From the NCBI RefSeq assembly GCF_030758415.1, contig NZ_CP132334.1, positions 930,001 to 994,000 of the forward strand: 64,000 nucleotides of DNA, given 5' to 3'. The notes under the pieces are model-generated. The model was not told where the DNA came from. It was given only the letters and a program-made list of their open reading frames with translations, and made no database searches. Position numbers and translations under genes: made by a program. Positions 54,830 through 63,176 of the stretch are shown here, one piece after another. This DNA comes from Parvularcula sp. IMCC14364 (GTDB taxonomy: Bacteria > Pseudomonadota > Alphaproteobacteria > Caulobacterales > Parvularculaceae). Every line of letters begins with the position of its first letter. Positions within the stretch are counted from its first letter, which is position 1.

Positions 54830-55121
54830 ATGGTTTATTGGCATATTAATGTGACGTGCTCCCATTGACGCCCGTGGTCACAAGGCGCAGTCTTTTCAAT
54901 CATCTGAGCAAACTTATGTGCCCCCCTGTGGCATGGCCTATTCTCTTTCGGTGGATCACCGGGAAATGGAGGCAAGCGGCGTGAACGTCACTGGGCCGGT
55001 TTATCTGCCGCAGAATTCATTGGCCTTTTCTGCTTGAAGCGGGCAGTTTTCCGGGACAATATCTGGAAAAACCTGTCGCTGGTGGCAGGGCATACAAGAA
55101 GTATCAAAAGGGAGTATTCGC

Positions 55122-56843
55122 ATGCAGGGACTGATGATGGACTATCCGCTCTTGATCAAGGGCATCATGAACCACGCGCTGAGGACGTTTTCCGAGCAGG
55201 AAGTCGTCACGCGCCTCGTGGAAGGCGGCATCCATCGCTATACCTATGGCGACAGCTACAAGCGCATGTGTCAGGCGGCCCATGCCCTGCAGGAGATGGG
55301 AGTCAAGAAAGGCGACCGCGTTGCCGTCATGGGCTGGAATACCCACCGTCAGCTGGAGCTGTATTACGCGATCAGCTGCATTGGCGCGATCTGCCACACC
55401 ATCAATCCGCGCCTCGGGCCGGAAAATGCGAATTACGTGATAAACCATGCGGGCGACAGCGTGTTGTTCTATGACACAACCTTCCAGCCGCTGGTGGAAG
55501 CGCTGGCGCCCGGCATCAAATGCGTCAAAAAGTTTGTCGTCCTGACCGACGCGGCGAACAAGCCGGACTCCAAGCTGAAGGCCGATACCTATGAGGAACT
55601 GATTGCGGGCAAGCCTGAAGCGTTTGACTGGCCGGATTTCGATGAGAACACGGCCAGCGCCATGTGCTATACCTCCGGCACGACTGGCAAGCCGAAAGGT
55701 GTTCTCTATTCTCACCGCTCAACTGTTCTTCAGGCGATGGTTACCTCCCTGCCGACCTCATTCGGGGCTGAACTTTCCGATGTTGTGTTGCCGGTTGTGC
55801 CCATGTTCCACGTCAATGCCTGGAACGTGCCGTATTCTGCCCTGATGGGCGGGATGAAACTCGTGTTCCCCGGGCCGGGTCTTGATGGCGCCAGCCTTTA
55901 TGAACTGATGGAGGCCGAGAAGGTCACCTATGCGCTTGGTGTGCCGACGGTCTGGCTGAATCTACTGAATTATATTGAGGGTGAAGGCAAGACATTCAGT
56001 TCGCTGAAATACTCCCTGATCGGTGGGTCAGCGCTGCCGGAAAAAATCATTCGTGGCTATGACAAGCATGGTGTGCGCTGTCGTCAGGGCTGGGGCATGA
56101 CAGAAATGTCACCGACCGGCACGACCAATTTCGAGCCAGTCGGCTTTTACGACTTGCCGATTGATGAGCGCATTCCCTATCAGTTGAAACAGGGCAAGGC
56201 GTTGCCATTTGTGGACATGCGGATCGTTTCCGATGATGGCAAAATTCTGCCTCATGACGGGGAGCAGTCCGGCCACTTGCAGGTGCGCGGGCCATCCGTT
56301 CTCAAGGGCTATTATGACCACGACAAACCGACCCTGACGCCCGATGGCTGGTTTGACACTGGTGACGTGGCGACGATTGACGAGACCGGCATGTTGCTGA
56401 TTACTGACCGCGCCAAGGATGTGATCAAGTCCGGTGGCGAATGGATTTCCACCATCGACATTGAGAATGCAGCCCTTTCCCATGCCGCCGTGGCACAGGC
56501 CGCTGTGATCGGGATGCCGCACCCGAAATGGGACGAGCGTCCTTTGCTTATTGTGGAACTGGTGCCAGGCGCAGATGCTGATCCGCAACAGATATTGCAA
56601 TCCGTCAGGGACCAGTTGCCAAAACTGTCGTGGCCGGATGATATTCAGATCGTTGACGAAATTCCGTTGGGCGCAACAGGCAAGGTTTTGAAAACCAAGC
56701 TGCGCGAAATGTTCAAGGATTATGTGCTGCCGGAATTGCGTGAGGGCGGTGGCACCTCTATGTCAGCCAGCGCTTCCGCGACGGACATTGATGCCGAAAA
56801 GAAAAAATCCGGCTTTCCGTTCCTGCGCCGTAAAGGAAAATAG
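55122..56843 (+). CDS. acyl-CoA synthetase (AMP-binding, medium/long chain)
   Basis: 573-residue AMP-binding enzyme that activates fatty acids to acyl-CoA. The ATP-binding P-loop CYTSGTTGKPKGVLYSHRS, the RQGWGMTEMSPTGT core, and the GWFDTGDVATIDETGMLLITDRAKDVIKSGGEWIS block are all present, as is the C-terminal LPLGATGKVLKTKLRE lysine motif. Medium/long-chain enzymes such as AlkK share this layout, but chain length is not deducible. GGGAG precedes the ATG. It stands alone between AT-rich DNA and a histidine phosphatase. Confidence 0.94.
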   Translation: MQGLMMDYPLLIKGIMNHALRTFSEQEVVTRLVEGGIHRYTYGDSYKRMCQAAHALQEMGVKKGDRVAVMGWNTHRQLELYYAISCIGAICHTINPRLGPENANYVINHAGDSVLFYDTTFQPLVEALAPGIKCVKKFVVLTDAANKPDSKLKADTYEELIAGKPEAFDWPDFDENTASAMCYTSGTTGKPKGVLYSHRSTVLQAMVTSLPTSFGAELSDVVLPVVPMFHVNAWNVPYSALMGGMKLVFPGPGLDGASLYELMEAEKVTYALGVPTVWLNLLNYIEGEGKTFSSLKYSLIGGSALPEKIIRGYDKHGVRCRQGWGMTEMSPTGTTNFEPVGFYDLPIDERIPYQLKQGKALPFVDMRIVSDDGKILPHDGEQSGHLQVRGPSVLKGYYDHDKPTLTPDGWFDTGDVATIDETGMLLITDRAKDVIKSGGEWISTIDIENAALSHAAVAQAAVIGMPHPKWDERPLLIVELVPGADADPQQILQSVRDQLPKLSWPDDIQIVDEIPLGATGKVLKTKLREMFKDYVLPELREGGGTSMSASASATDIDAEKKKSGFPFLRRKGK

Positions 56844-56864
56844 GCGCGCCTGAAAGGGCCGGGA

Positions 56865-57413
56865 CTATCTGACGACTGTCTCGGCCTCTTTGCCTTGTTC
56901 AACCAGAGCAAGGCGTCCACTATCGGTTGAAAAAATTGTGATGGCGCAATAATCCGGATGACTTATGAGCACCTGGTCGTCATCTGTCGCGGCACCCAGC
57001 GCCGCGTTAATGGCTACAAAATGTGAGAAGATAACAGTATCTTCTGTGTACTGCCTGAGTGTGTCGATAACGGTGTTTCGCCATTGCTGACAGGCAGTGC
57101 TGCTGTCAGACCATGTGCCTGTCATCAACTGGCGCAACCAGACGGTTCGTTGGGCAAGGTCCGGGATCGGGCTTTCGATTTCAGAGACTCGTGGCTCTGT
57201 TTGCGGGATGATATTCCAGTGCTGCGCAAGTGGTGTCGCCGTCTCGCGGCAGCGCCGCATCGGGCTGGTGATGATGGGCATTGGGGCCAGTCCGGCAAGA
57301 TGGTCGATCACCCGCTGTGCCTGCTGGTGACCTTCTTCGTGAAGGCCGGGGTCAGGGTCACTGTCCCAGCCTGCTGCGGCCCTGCCATGACGGATCATGT
57401 AGAGTTTTGGCAT
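56865..57413 (-). CDS. histidine phosphatase family protein
   Basis: 182-residue SixA-like protein with the phosphohistidine-forming motif MIRHGRA (Arg8, His9, Gly10) and TSPMRRCRETATPL, typical of phosphohistidine phosphatases and phosphoglycerate-mutase-type phosphatases. No signal peptide. The substrate is unknown. It starts 36 bases after the AsmA stop and may be the last gene of that transcript. Confidence 0.9.
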   Translation of the reverse strand: MPKLYMIRHGRAAAGWDSDPDPGLHEEGHQQAQRVIDHLAGLAPMPIITSPMRRCRETATPLAQHWNIIPQTEPRVSEIESPIPDLAQRTVWLRQLMTGTWSDSSTACQQWRNTVIDTLRQYTEDTVIFSHFVAINAALGAATDDDQVLISHPDYCAITIFSTDSGRLALVEQGKEAETVVR

Positions 57414-57449
57414 GTCATTTATCCTCGACAGGAGAGGGGAGAATGAAGA

Positions 57450-59591
57450 TCAGTCCTCATCCTTTTGGCGATTGCCAAATAGGCCGTTGATCAGGGCGCC
57501 GGCAATTTCTTCTTCTGTTGAAGCTTCTTCTTCGTTCTCTTCTCCGGCAGTGTCGTCCTGATCGCCACCGCCAAGCCTCCGGCTCAGGGCATCTCCCGCC
57601 AGGCCGCGCAGGTTGTCCTCGATGCTTTGCTCACCGTTTAACTGCGTGCCCGTCGCATCGCCAAGCAATCCCCGCAGGCGATCTTCCACAACGCCGCGGA
57701 CAAGGCCCTGTGTGTCAAAGCCGACTTTGGGCTGATTGAATGTGCCACTGACCTGCAGCGGAATATTCAGCTTACGGCCAGAAACAGCTTCCAGTGTCTG
57801 ATACACTGTCGGTACAAACTGCATTGTCATGCTCTGATCCGGCAGGTTCACCCGGCCATTCCCCTCGATCATGAAGAACGGCCCCTGCATGAGAATATTC
57901 TGCGCCTGCAGGAGACCGTTATTGACCTGAAAGCTGGAATTGAGATTGGTGAATTGTGTTTCTGATGCCGGTCCTTGTGCTGCTGCTACAGCCGTTGCCA
58001 GTGCGGATACATCAAAATTGCCGCCCTGAACGCCGTCAAGCAGGGCGCTGGCAGATTTGACGATCTTGCCAATATCAACACCCTCAACTGCTCCCTTGTC
58101 GATCGCAAAACTGCCTGAGCCACTCAATGTACGCATGAAATCAGCGACGGTTGAGCCGCGAGCGGAAAGGTTTGCGTCCAGGCCGCCAACGCCGCTCAAT
58201 CGGGAAAGTCCCAGCACTTCTGTTGCGAAAGTCTGGGCATTCATCCCGGTCAGGCTGACATTGCGCAATTCAACTGTTGGCGAATTCTGACGGGAATTTA
58301 CATATAGGGTCCCGCGTCCACCGCCATCATACAGGTTCAATTCTGTAAGCGCAGCAGTCAGCACTCCATTGTTGATATTGAAATCAAGGCCACTGGAGCC
58401 AAACGTCATCCCGTGCAGAAAGATACTCTCTGTCGTTGCTTTAAGATCAACGTCAACAGCGCGCAACGGGGAGAAGTCAATCCTGTCTTCCGGCCATGGC
58501 GGAAAAGCAGCATTCTTGTCGGCCTTTGCGGCGGTTACCTGCTCACTGGGTTCCGGCAGATAGGGACGCAGATCAAGCGCCGTCAGGTCAATCTGGCCAC
58601 TGACTTTCGGGCGGGTGCCGCCCCAGTCAAATACAATATCTGTTGTGCCGTTGGCGTCGTTACTGATTTCATCAAAGGTGATATTGGCATCACTGAAACT
58701 CATGCGTGTACCGGTGCCTGAAACATCACCCGAAATATTCAGTCTGTTGAAGCCGTTCTCTACTGGTAAATCCATGCCGAGCGTTGCCAGCAGGCTTTTC
58801 AGGGATGGGGCGTCGATGTCGAGAAAGCCATCATAGGCCAGATCACCCCCAGCAAGATTGATCTGTGTGTCCACCGTATTGTCGCTTACCCCAAAATTCA
58901 GATTGATGGATGCAGCTGTATTATCCATGAGCGCCCGGGGCGTTGTGACGGTTGCTTTCAGGGAAGCTGGCTCGCCCTGAAAAAGCATGGTGCCGTCTAC
59001 TTTCAACGGATCTGCGAGACTTGTCAGCGTCAGCGTAATATCCGCATCATCTGCAATAAACACCTGATCGGATGCACCATCACGGTACGTGACTTTTCCC
59101 TCTGTCAGCTGGACGGTGCCAAGATTGAAGTCGCGATCGCTCGTACCCGCACTGTCCGTTTCACTGTCTGCTTCTGATTCTGGTGCGTCTGTGCTTGTGC
59201 CAAGCAGCCAGTTGACGTCGCCGTTTGCGCGTTTTTCAAGATTTACCTGGGGGGCGGTCAGCACAAATCCGTCTATCTGAATGTCATTGCCGCGTGACGT
59301 AATAAGCGGCATCAGTTTGACCTGGATGCGGGCTTCACCGACCGACGCAAAATAGGGGTCGCTCATGCCGTCTGCGTTGGCAATCACCAGTCCTTTCAGG
59401 CCGAAGCTCGGGTTGGGGAAAATGCGGCTGTCTGTGACTTCTTCCACAGTCACCGTGCGGCCCAGCGCTTTTGTCGCCTGCTCTTCAATCAGGGTCTTGT
59501 GGTCACCGCCCGATATAATGACATTCAGGGCGATCACGCCAATAACACCGAGCGCTACGATACCGCCGACAATCCATGTGATAATGCGCAT
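57450..59591 (-). CDS. AsmA-family membrane-anchored protein
   Basis: 713-residue AsmA-like protein. One N-terminal membrane helix (RIITWIVGGIVALGVIGVIALNV) is followed by a long periplasmic beta-rich repeat region ending in the AsmA_2 domain: LNIPLQVSGTFNQPKVGFDTQGLV. AsmA-like proteins are thought to bridge the envelope and affect lipid transport or outer-membrane integrity. The C-terminus is acidic and Glu-rich. I prefer ATG 59591 over ATG 59624, because the first helix begins there and AGGAG lies 10 bases upstream. Confidence 0.87.
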   Translation of the reverse strand: MRIITWIVGGIVALGVIGVIALNVIISGGDHKTLIEEQATKALGRTVTVEEVTDSRIFPNPSFGLKGLVIANADGMSDPYFASVGEARIQVKLMPLITSRGNDIQIDGFVLTAPQVNLEKRANGDVNWLLGTSTDAPESEADSETDSAGTSDRDFNLGTVQLTEGKVTYRDGASDQVFIADDADITLTLTSLADPLKVDGTMLFQGEPASLKATVTTPRALMDNTAASINLNFGVSDNTVDTQINLAGGDLAYDGFLDIDAPSLKSLLATLGMDLPVENGFNRLNISGDVSGTGTRMSFSDANITFDEISNDANGTTDIVFDWGGTRPKVSGQIDLTALDLRPYLPEPSEQVTAAKADKNAAFPPWPEDRIDFSPLRAVDVDLKATTESIFLHGMTFGSSGLDFNINNGVLTAALTELNLYDGGGRGTLYVNSRQNSPTVELRNVSLTGMNAQTFATEVLGLSRLSGVGGLDANLSARGSTVADFMRTLSGSGSFAIDKGAVEGVDIGKIVKSASALLDGVQGGNFDVSALATAVAAAQGPASETQFTNLNSSFQVNNGLLQAQNILMQGPFFMIEGNGRVNLPDQSMTMQFVPTVYQTLEAVSGRKLNIPLQVSGTFNQPKVGFDTQGLVRGVVEDRLRGLLGDATGTQLNGEQSIEDNLRGLAGDALSRRLGGGDQDDTAGEENEEEASTEEEIAGALINGLFGNRQKDED

Positions 59592-59762
59592 GGGTAGAAT
59601 TCTCCTCAACATTTGACCCGACACTTAACATAGAGCCGGGGCTAAAGCGACTTTAAGTCCAATTCATGGCGCGGAATTTGGTTCCTGACAGCTGCAGCGT
59701 CTTGTGTTCTTAACAAAGCAAACGGATTGGAGGATAGTGCGTAGAAACAAAGCGGGGGCTTC

Positions 59763-60326
59763 ATGGATCTACCTATGCTTATCATTGCTCTTTTCATTGC
59801 TGTCGGCGGTGCTGCTGCCTTTATTTATAACCGTCTGGTCCAGCGGCGCCAGTTGGTGGAAAATGGCTGGGCAGATATAGACGTTCAGTTGAAGCGGCGG
59901 GCCAACCTGGTGCCGCAACTGGTGGCCAGTGTTCAGGGGTATGCCCTCCATGAGCAGCAACTATTTGAACGTATTGCAGAAAAACGAGCCAATGCGCTGG
60001 CAGCCGGGGATGACAAGCAACAGCGCGGGGCGGCAGAAACAGCCTTGTCCCGCCCGGTTGCGCGACTGGTGGCCGTGGCTGAAGAATACCCCGATCTCAA
60101 GGCAAGTGAAAACTTCCTGAAGCTGCAGCAGGAGCTGGTTGAAACGGAGGAAAAAATCGAAATGGCGCGACGCTTCTATAATGGTGCCGTGCGGAAGTTG
60201 AACACAAGCGTTCAGAGTTTCCCCAACTCGATCATTGCAGGTGCCTTTGGCTTTGTCATCGCCGCATATTTTGAAATCACCACGGCTGACAAGATGGTGC
60301 CGCCAGTTAGACTGGATGCTGCATGA
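59763..60326 (+). CDS. LemA family protein
   Basis: 187-residue LemA-type protein. An N-terminal membrane helix (MLIIALFIAVGGAAAFIYNRLV) precedes the helical LemA domain: WADIDVQLKRRANLVPQLVASVQGYALHEQQLFERIAEKRANAL, and the ending FYNGAVRKLNTSVQSFPNSIIAG. Function is uncertain; the family associates with envelope and stress genes. It overlaps the DUF2207 gene by 4 bases, a very common pairing. Confidence 0.95.
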   Translation: MDLPMLIIALFIAVGGAAAFIYNRLVQRRQLVENGWADIDVQLKRRANLVPQLVASVQGYALHEQQLFERIAEKRANALAAGDDKQQRGAAETALSRPVARLVAVAEEYPDLKASENFLKLQQELVETEEKIEMARRFYNGAVRKLNTSVQSFPNSIIAGAFGFVIAAYFEITTADKMVPPVRLDAA

Positions 60327-62053
60327 TGTCTGGTAAATCAGTTCCGTCAGCAGCTTTGCTGAGCATTTTCCTGTCTGTATTCCTGACCTTTTCGGCGCAG
60401 GCAGCTGAGGTCATCAACAGTTTCAATGTGACCATTGAGGTTGAAACGAGTGGCGATATTATCGTTACTGAAGAGATTACAGTCACCGTGGAAGGCAACC
60501 AGATCAAACGCGGCATTTTCCGTGATCTGCCGCGCTATTTTGAAGATGACATGATGCGCCTGCCGTTCGACTATGATGTGCTGAACGTAAGGCGCAATGG
60601 CCAATCTGAAAGATTTCAGTTCAGTACCGACGGGCAGGCGTATCGCATTCGTATCGGCCGGGCAGATTACTTTCTGCCCGTTGGTCAGCATACTTATCTT
60701 ATCGAGTACAGGGTCGCGAACCAGATACGTTATCAACAGCAGGTGGATGAACTTTACTGGAATGCCACTGGCTCTTACTGGAATTTCCCCATCCTGTCGG
60801 CCCGTGCCACCATCGTCCTGCCATCAGATTCGCAAGTGGTGGCCCAGGACGCTTACACAGGTCCGTTGGGCTCCTCGGCGCAGGATTACAGCTACAGTAA
60901 TCAGGGCAACAGACACATATTCACTGCTCTGGGTGAACTGGCTATTCGCGAAGGCCTGACAGTTTCCCTGTCGCTCGAAAAGGGAGTGATCGACCCGCCT
61001 ACACGAGAGGAGCAAATCTCCCGATGGTGGCAACGCAACGGAGCGCTCGCCATCCTGATCGTTTCGGGGTTTGGCCTGTTTGTGCTTTTTAACAGTCAAT
61101 TCAACCGGGTTGGGCGTGACCCGGTCAAGGGACCGGTATTTCCGCGCTATGCCCCGCCGGAAGGATATTCTCCGGCTGCCGTGCACCATCTCTGGTACAG
61201 GGCCGTGAGCGGGCATAATGCTCTCATCGCGACGTTGATGAATGCGGGTATCAAAGCGGTTCTGCGACTTGATTCACATTCTGATAAAAAGACGAGCGTG
61301 ACGCTGGTGAAATCAGCCAGTGAAGAATGGGACTTGCCTGACGAAAGCCAGAAATTTCTCAAGGCACTTTTCGCCTCACGGTCTGTTTTCATGCTTGGCA
61401 GCAAATATGATGAGACCTTTACGTCGGCCTATACCGAATTCAGCAAGCAGCTATCAGCACGCTACGGGAAGGACTATTTCCGCTGGAACATTCTATATGT
61501 TCTGATGGCGTTGGGGTTAAGTATCATCGCTGTCCTGATCTCGCTGGCTTTTGTCACCACATGGACTGTCTGGCATACGCTGGCGGTTCTGGCGCTGGCA
61601 GGTCTCAATTTCTGGTTCATGTATGTCATTCCGGCACCGACCCGGAAAGGGCAGGATATACGCACCGAGATAGAAGGTTTCAGATTATATCTCGAAACGG
61701 CCGAACAGTTGCAGCTCAATACGGCAGAAGTGGGGGCAGCTGTGCCGCCTGCCATGACCAAAGAGCGTTATGAACGGTTCTTGCCTTATGCGATTGCGCT
61801 TGATCTTGAAAAGCCGTGGACAGAACATTTTGAGAAACTGATCCCGCGTGAAGCAGAGGACTACACCCCCCATTGGGGCAGTTTTCACCATGGCAGTGGT
61901 CGGCAATCCCTGGCTGCCATGAACAGCGCTTTGGTCACCGGATTGTCTTCCGGCGTCACAGCTGCCCTGCCACAGAGTTCATCGTCATCAGGCGGTGGCG
62001 GTGGCGGATTTTCTGGCGGCGGCGGCGGCGGCGGCGGCGGTGGGGGCTGGTAA
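60323..62053 (+). CDS. DUF2207 membrane protein with Gly-rich tail
   Basis: 576-residue DUF2207 protein. A signal peptide (MSGKSVPSAALLSIFLSVFLTFSAQA) leads to a large outer beta-rich domain (EVINSFNVTIEVETSGDIIVTEEITVTVEGNQIKRGIFRDLPR). A membrane helix (GALAILIVSGFGLFVLFNS) follows, and two more near residues 390-440. It ends in a Ser/Gly-rich tail of GGGGGF/GGG runs and final GGW. This is the usual partner of LemA, with which it overlaps (ATGA). It converges with a 62-residue gene, stop codons 2 bases apart. Confidence 0.94.
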   Translation: MMSGKSVPSAALLSIFLSVFLTFSAQAAEVINSFNVTIEVETSGDIIVTEEITVTVEGNQIKRGIFRDLPRYFEDDMMRLPFDYDVLNVRRNGQSERFQFSTDGQAYRIRIGRADYFLPVGQHTYLIEYRVANQIRYQQQVDELYWNATGSYWNFPILSARATIVLPSDSQVVAQDAYTGPLGSSAQDYSYSNQGNRHIFTALGELAIREGLTVSLSLEKGVIDPPTREEQISRWWQRNGALAILIVSGFGLFVLFNSQFNRVGRDPVKGPVFPRYAPPEGYSPAAVHHLWYRAVSGHNALIATLMNAGIKAVLRLDSHSDKKTSVTLVKSASEEWDLPDESQKFLKALFASRSVFMLGSKYDETFTSAYTEFSKQLSARYGKDYFRWNILYVLMALGLSIIAVLISLAFVTTWTVWHTLAVLALAGLNFWFMYVIPAPTRKGQDIRTEIEGFRLYLETAEQLQLNTAEVGAAVPPAMTKERYERFLPYAIALDLEKPWTEHFEKLIPREAEDYTPHWGSFHHGSGRQSLAAMNSALVTGLSSGVTAALPQSSSSSGGGGGGFSGGGGGGGGGGGW

Positions 62054-62055
62054 GG

Positions 62056-62244
62056 TCAGCCTTTCACCTGCCGGGCAGCCTTGGCAGCAGCGATCAATTC
62101 CTCGGCAATCGCTTCGGCGTCTTCCGGGTCAAAATCCAAGGGCAGGTCGAGCGTGTCCGAGAAAACATAAAGCCTTACCATGCCTGCATCGGTCGCACCG
62201 ATCTGCAGGTCAGCGCCGTCTTCTGATGGTGTATTGATGCTCAT
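62056..62244 (-). CDS. small conserved protein, 62 residues (DUF6324-like?)
   Basis: A 62-residue protein: ADLQIGATDAGMVRLYVFSDTLDLPLDFDPEDAEAIAEELIAAAKAARQVKG. The pattern resembles a small family (DUF6324-like as I recall, uncertain) of alphaproteobacterial proteins, with a beta-strand N-terminal half and a helical, Ala/Glu/Lys-rich end. No function is known. It lies between converging DUF2207 and the ABC transporter genes. Confidence 0.72.
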   Translation of the reverse strand: MSINTPSEDGADLQIGATDAGMVRLYVFSDTLDLPLDFDPEDAEAIAEELIAAAKAARQVKG

Positions 62245-62332
62245 ATCAGCTTTTGTCCTCTTTTATGCGGCCTGACTTAGCGCCGATTGTACAAGAGGAA
62301 AAGTGCCCTGCTGACAACTTGTTTCATTAGCT

Positions 62333-62416
62333 TCAGGGTGTGGGAAGTATCATCACCAGCGTCAGCAGCAGGACGACGGCGGCAATCAGGAATATGGGCG
62401 TTGTCTTGTTCAGCAT
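62333..62416 (-). CDS. 27-residue single-helix membrane microprotein
   Basis: Read on the minus strand, ATG at 62416 begins 27 codons ending TGA at 62333: a short Lys/Thr start, then a hydrophobic helix rich in Ile, Val and Leu, and a Pro-Thr-Pro end. The ribosome binding site GGAAGGA lies 8 bases before the ATG, which is strong. It starts 29 bases downstream of the ABC permease stop on the same strand, so it is probably the last gene of that operon. Function is unknown; small membrane proteins often modulate neighbouring transporters. Confidence 0.55.
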   Translation of the reverse strand: MLNKTTPIFLIAAVVLLLTLVMILPTP

Positions 62417-62444
62417 GTCTGATGTCCTTCCAGGGAATATCGTT

Positions 62445-63176
62445 TCAGCGCCGTTGCAGACCCCAGGCAATCATCGCCAGGGCGGCGAAACCTGCAGTGT
62501 AGAGTCCAAGTACGGATAAATGTTGTCCGGTATCATCACCCATACCGATCACGGAAAGGGCGGTCTGCCCGGCGTGATAGGACGGTGTCAGGCTGCCAAC
62601 CGCCTGGAACCAGTCAGGAAACATGCTCGCGGGCATCCATAAACCGCCAAGCAGGGCGAGGCCGAGAAAGATCAGGTTGGTAATCGCAACGGCGCCGTTG
62701 CCTTTGACCAGAAACCCGATGGTAAGACCCAGTAACGCGAACGGTAATGTCACTGACAGATGTACAAGGACAAGTTGTCCCCAGATCGGACGGGCCAGTT
62801 CAACACCGCCAAGCCAGCCGCCGACCGCGTAAAGTATGGCCAGAGTAAAAGCTGAAAAAATCAGTGCACCAAACAGCTTTGAAACAAGGTAAATCCAGAC
62901 TGGCATAGGCGCGACACGCTTGAGATCCAGCCAGCCGCGATCCTTTTCCATGGCAACGCCAACACCAAAGCCGAACATGGCTGGCCCCATGACAGCAAAG
63001 ACACCGAATGTTGCCAGCAAATAGGCAGCTTGTGGTCCGCCACGCCCCATCATGACACCAAAGATGGAGTAAAAAATAACGGGGAAGGCGATTGTCGGTA
63101 GCAGGAATTCTGGCGCACGCAGGAACTTAAGTGTTTCTGCAGCGCATTCGCGGGAGAGGGCGGTCAGAATATTCAT
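62445..63176 (-). CDS. ABC-2 type transporter permease
   Basis: 243-residue integral membrane protein with about six hydrophobic helices, typical of ABC-2 type permeases (DrrB/NodJ-like layout: FPVIFYSIFGVMMG, FGVFAVMGPAMFGFGVGVAMEKDRGWLDLKRVAPMP, LFGALIFSAFTLAILYAVGG). Substrate and direction (export is usual) cannot be told. It overlaps the ATP-binding gene by 4 bases (ATGA), so the two form one transporter. Confidence 0.88.
   Translation of the reverse strand: MNILTALSRECAAETLKFLRAPEFLLPTIAFPVIFYSIFGVMMGRGGPQAAYLLATFGVFAVMGPAMFGFGVGVAMEKDRGWLDLKRVAPMPVWIYLVSKLFGALIFSAFTLAILYAVGGWLGGVELARPIWGQLVLVHLSVTLPFALLGLTIGFLVKGNGAVAITNLIFLGLALLGGLWMPASMFPDWFQAVGSLTPSYHAGQTALSVIGMGDDTGQHLSVLGLYTAGFAALAMIAWGLQRR

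Noticed and set aside
55034-55474. 146-codon frame overlapping the acyl-CoA synthetase start
   Set aside because: Different frame of the same DNA; the synthetase has clear homology and its own ribosome binding site.
61985-62050. Gly-codon run (GGC/GGT) as a repeat element
   Set aside because: It is the normal Gly-rich tail of DUF2207 proteins, not a separate repeat.
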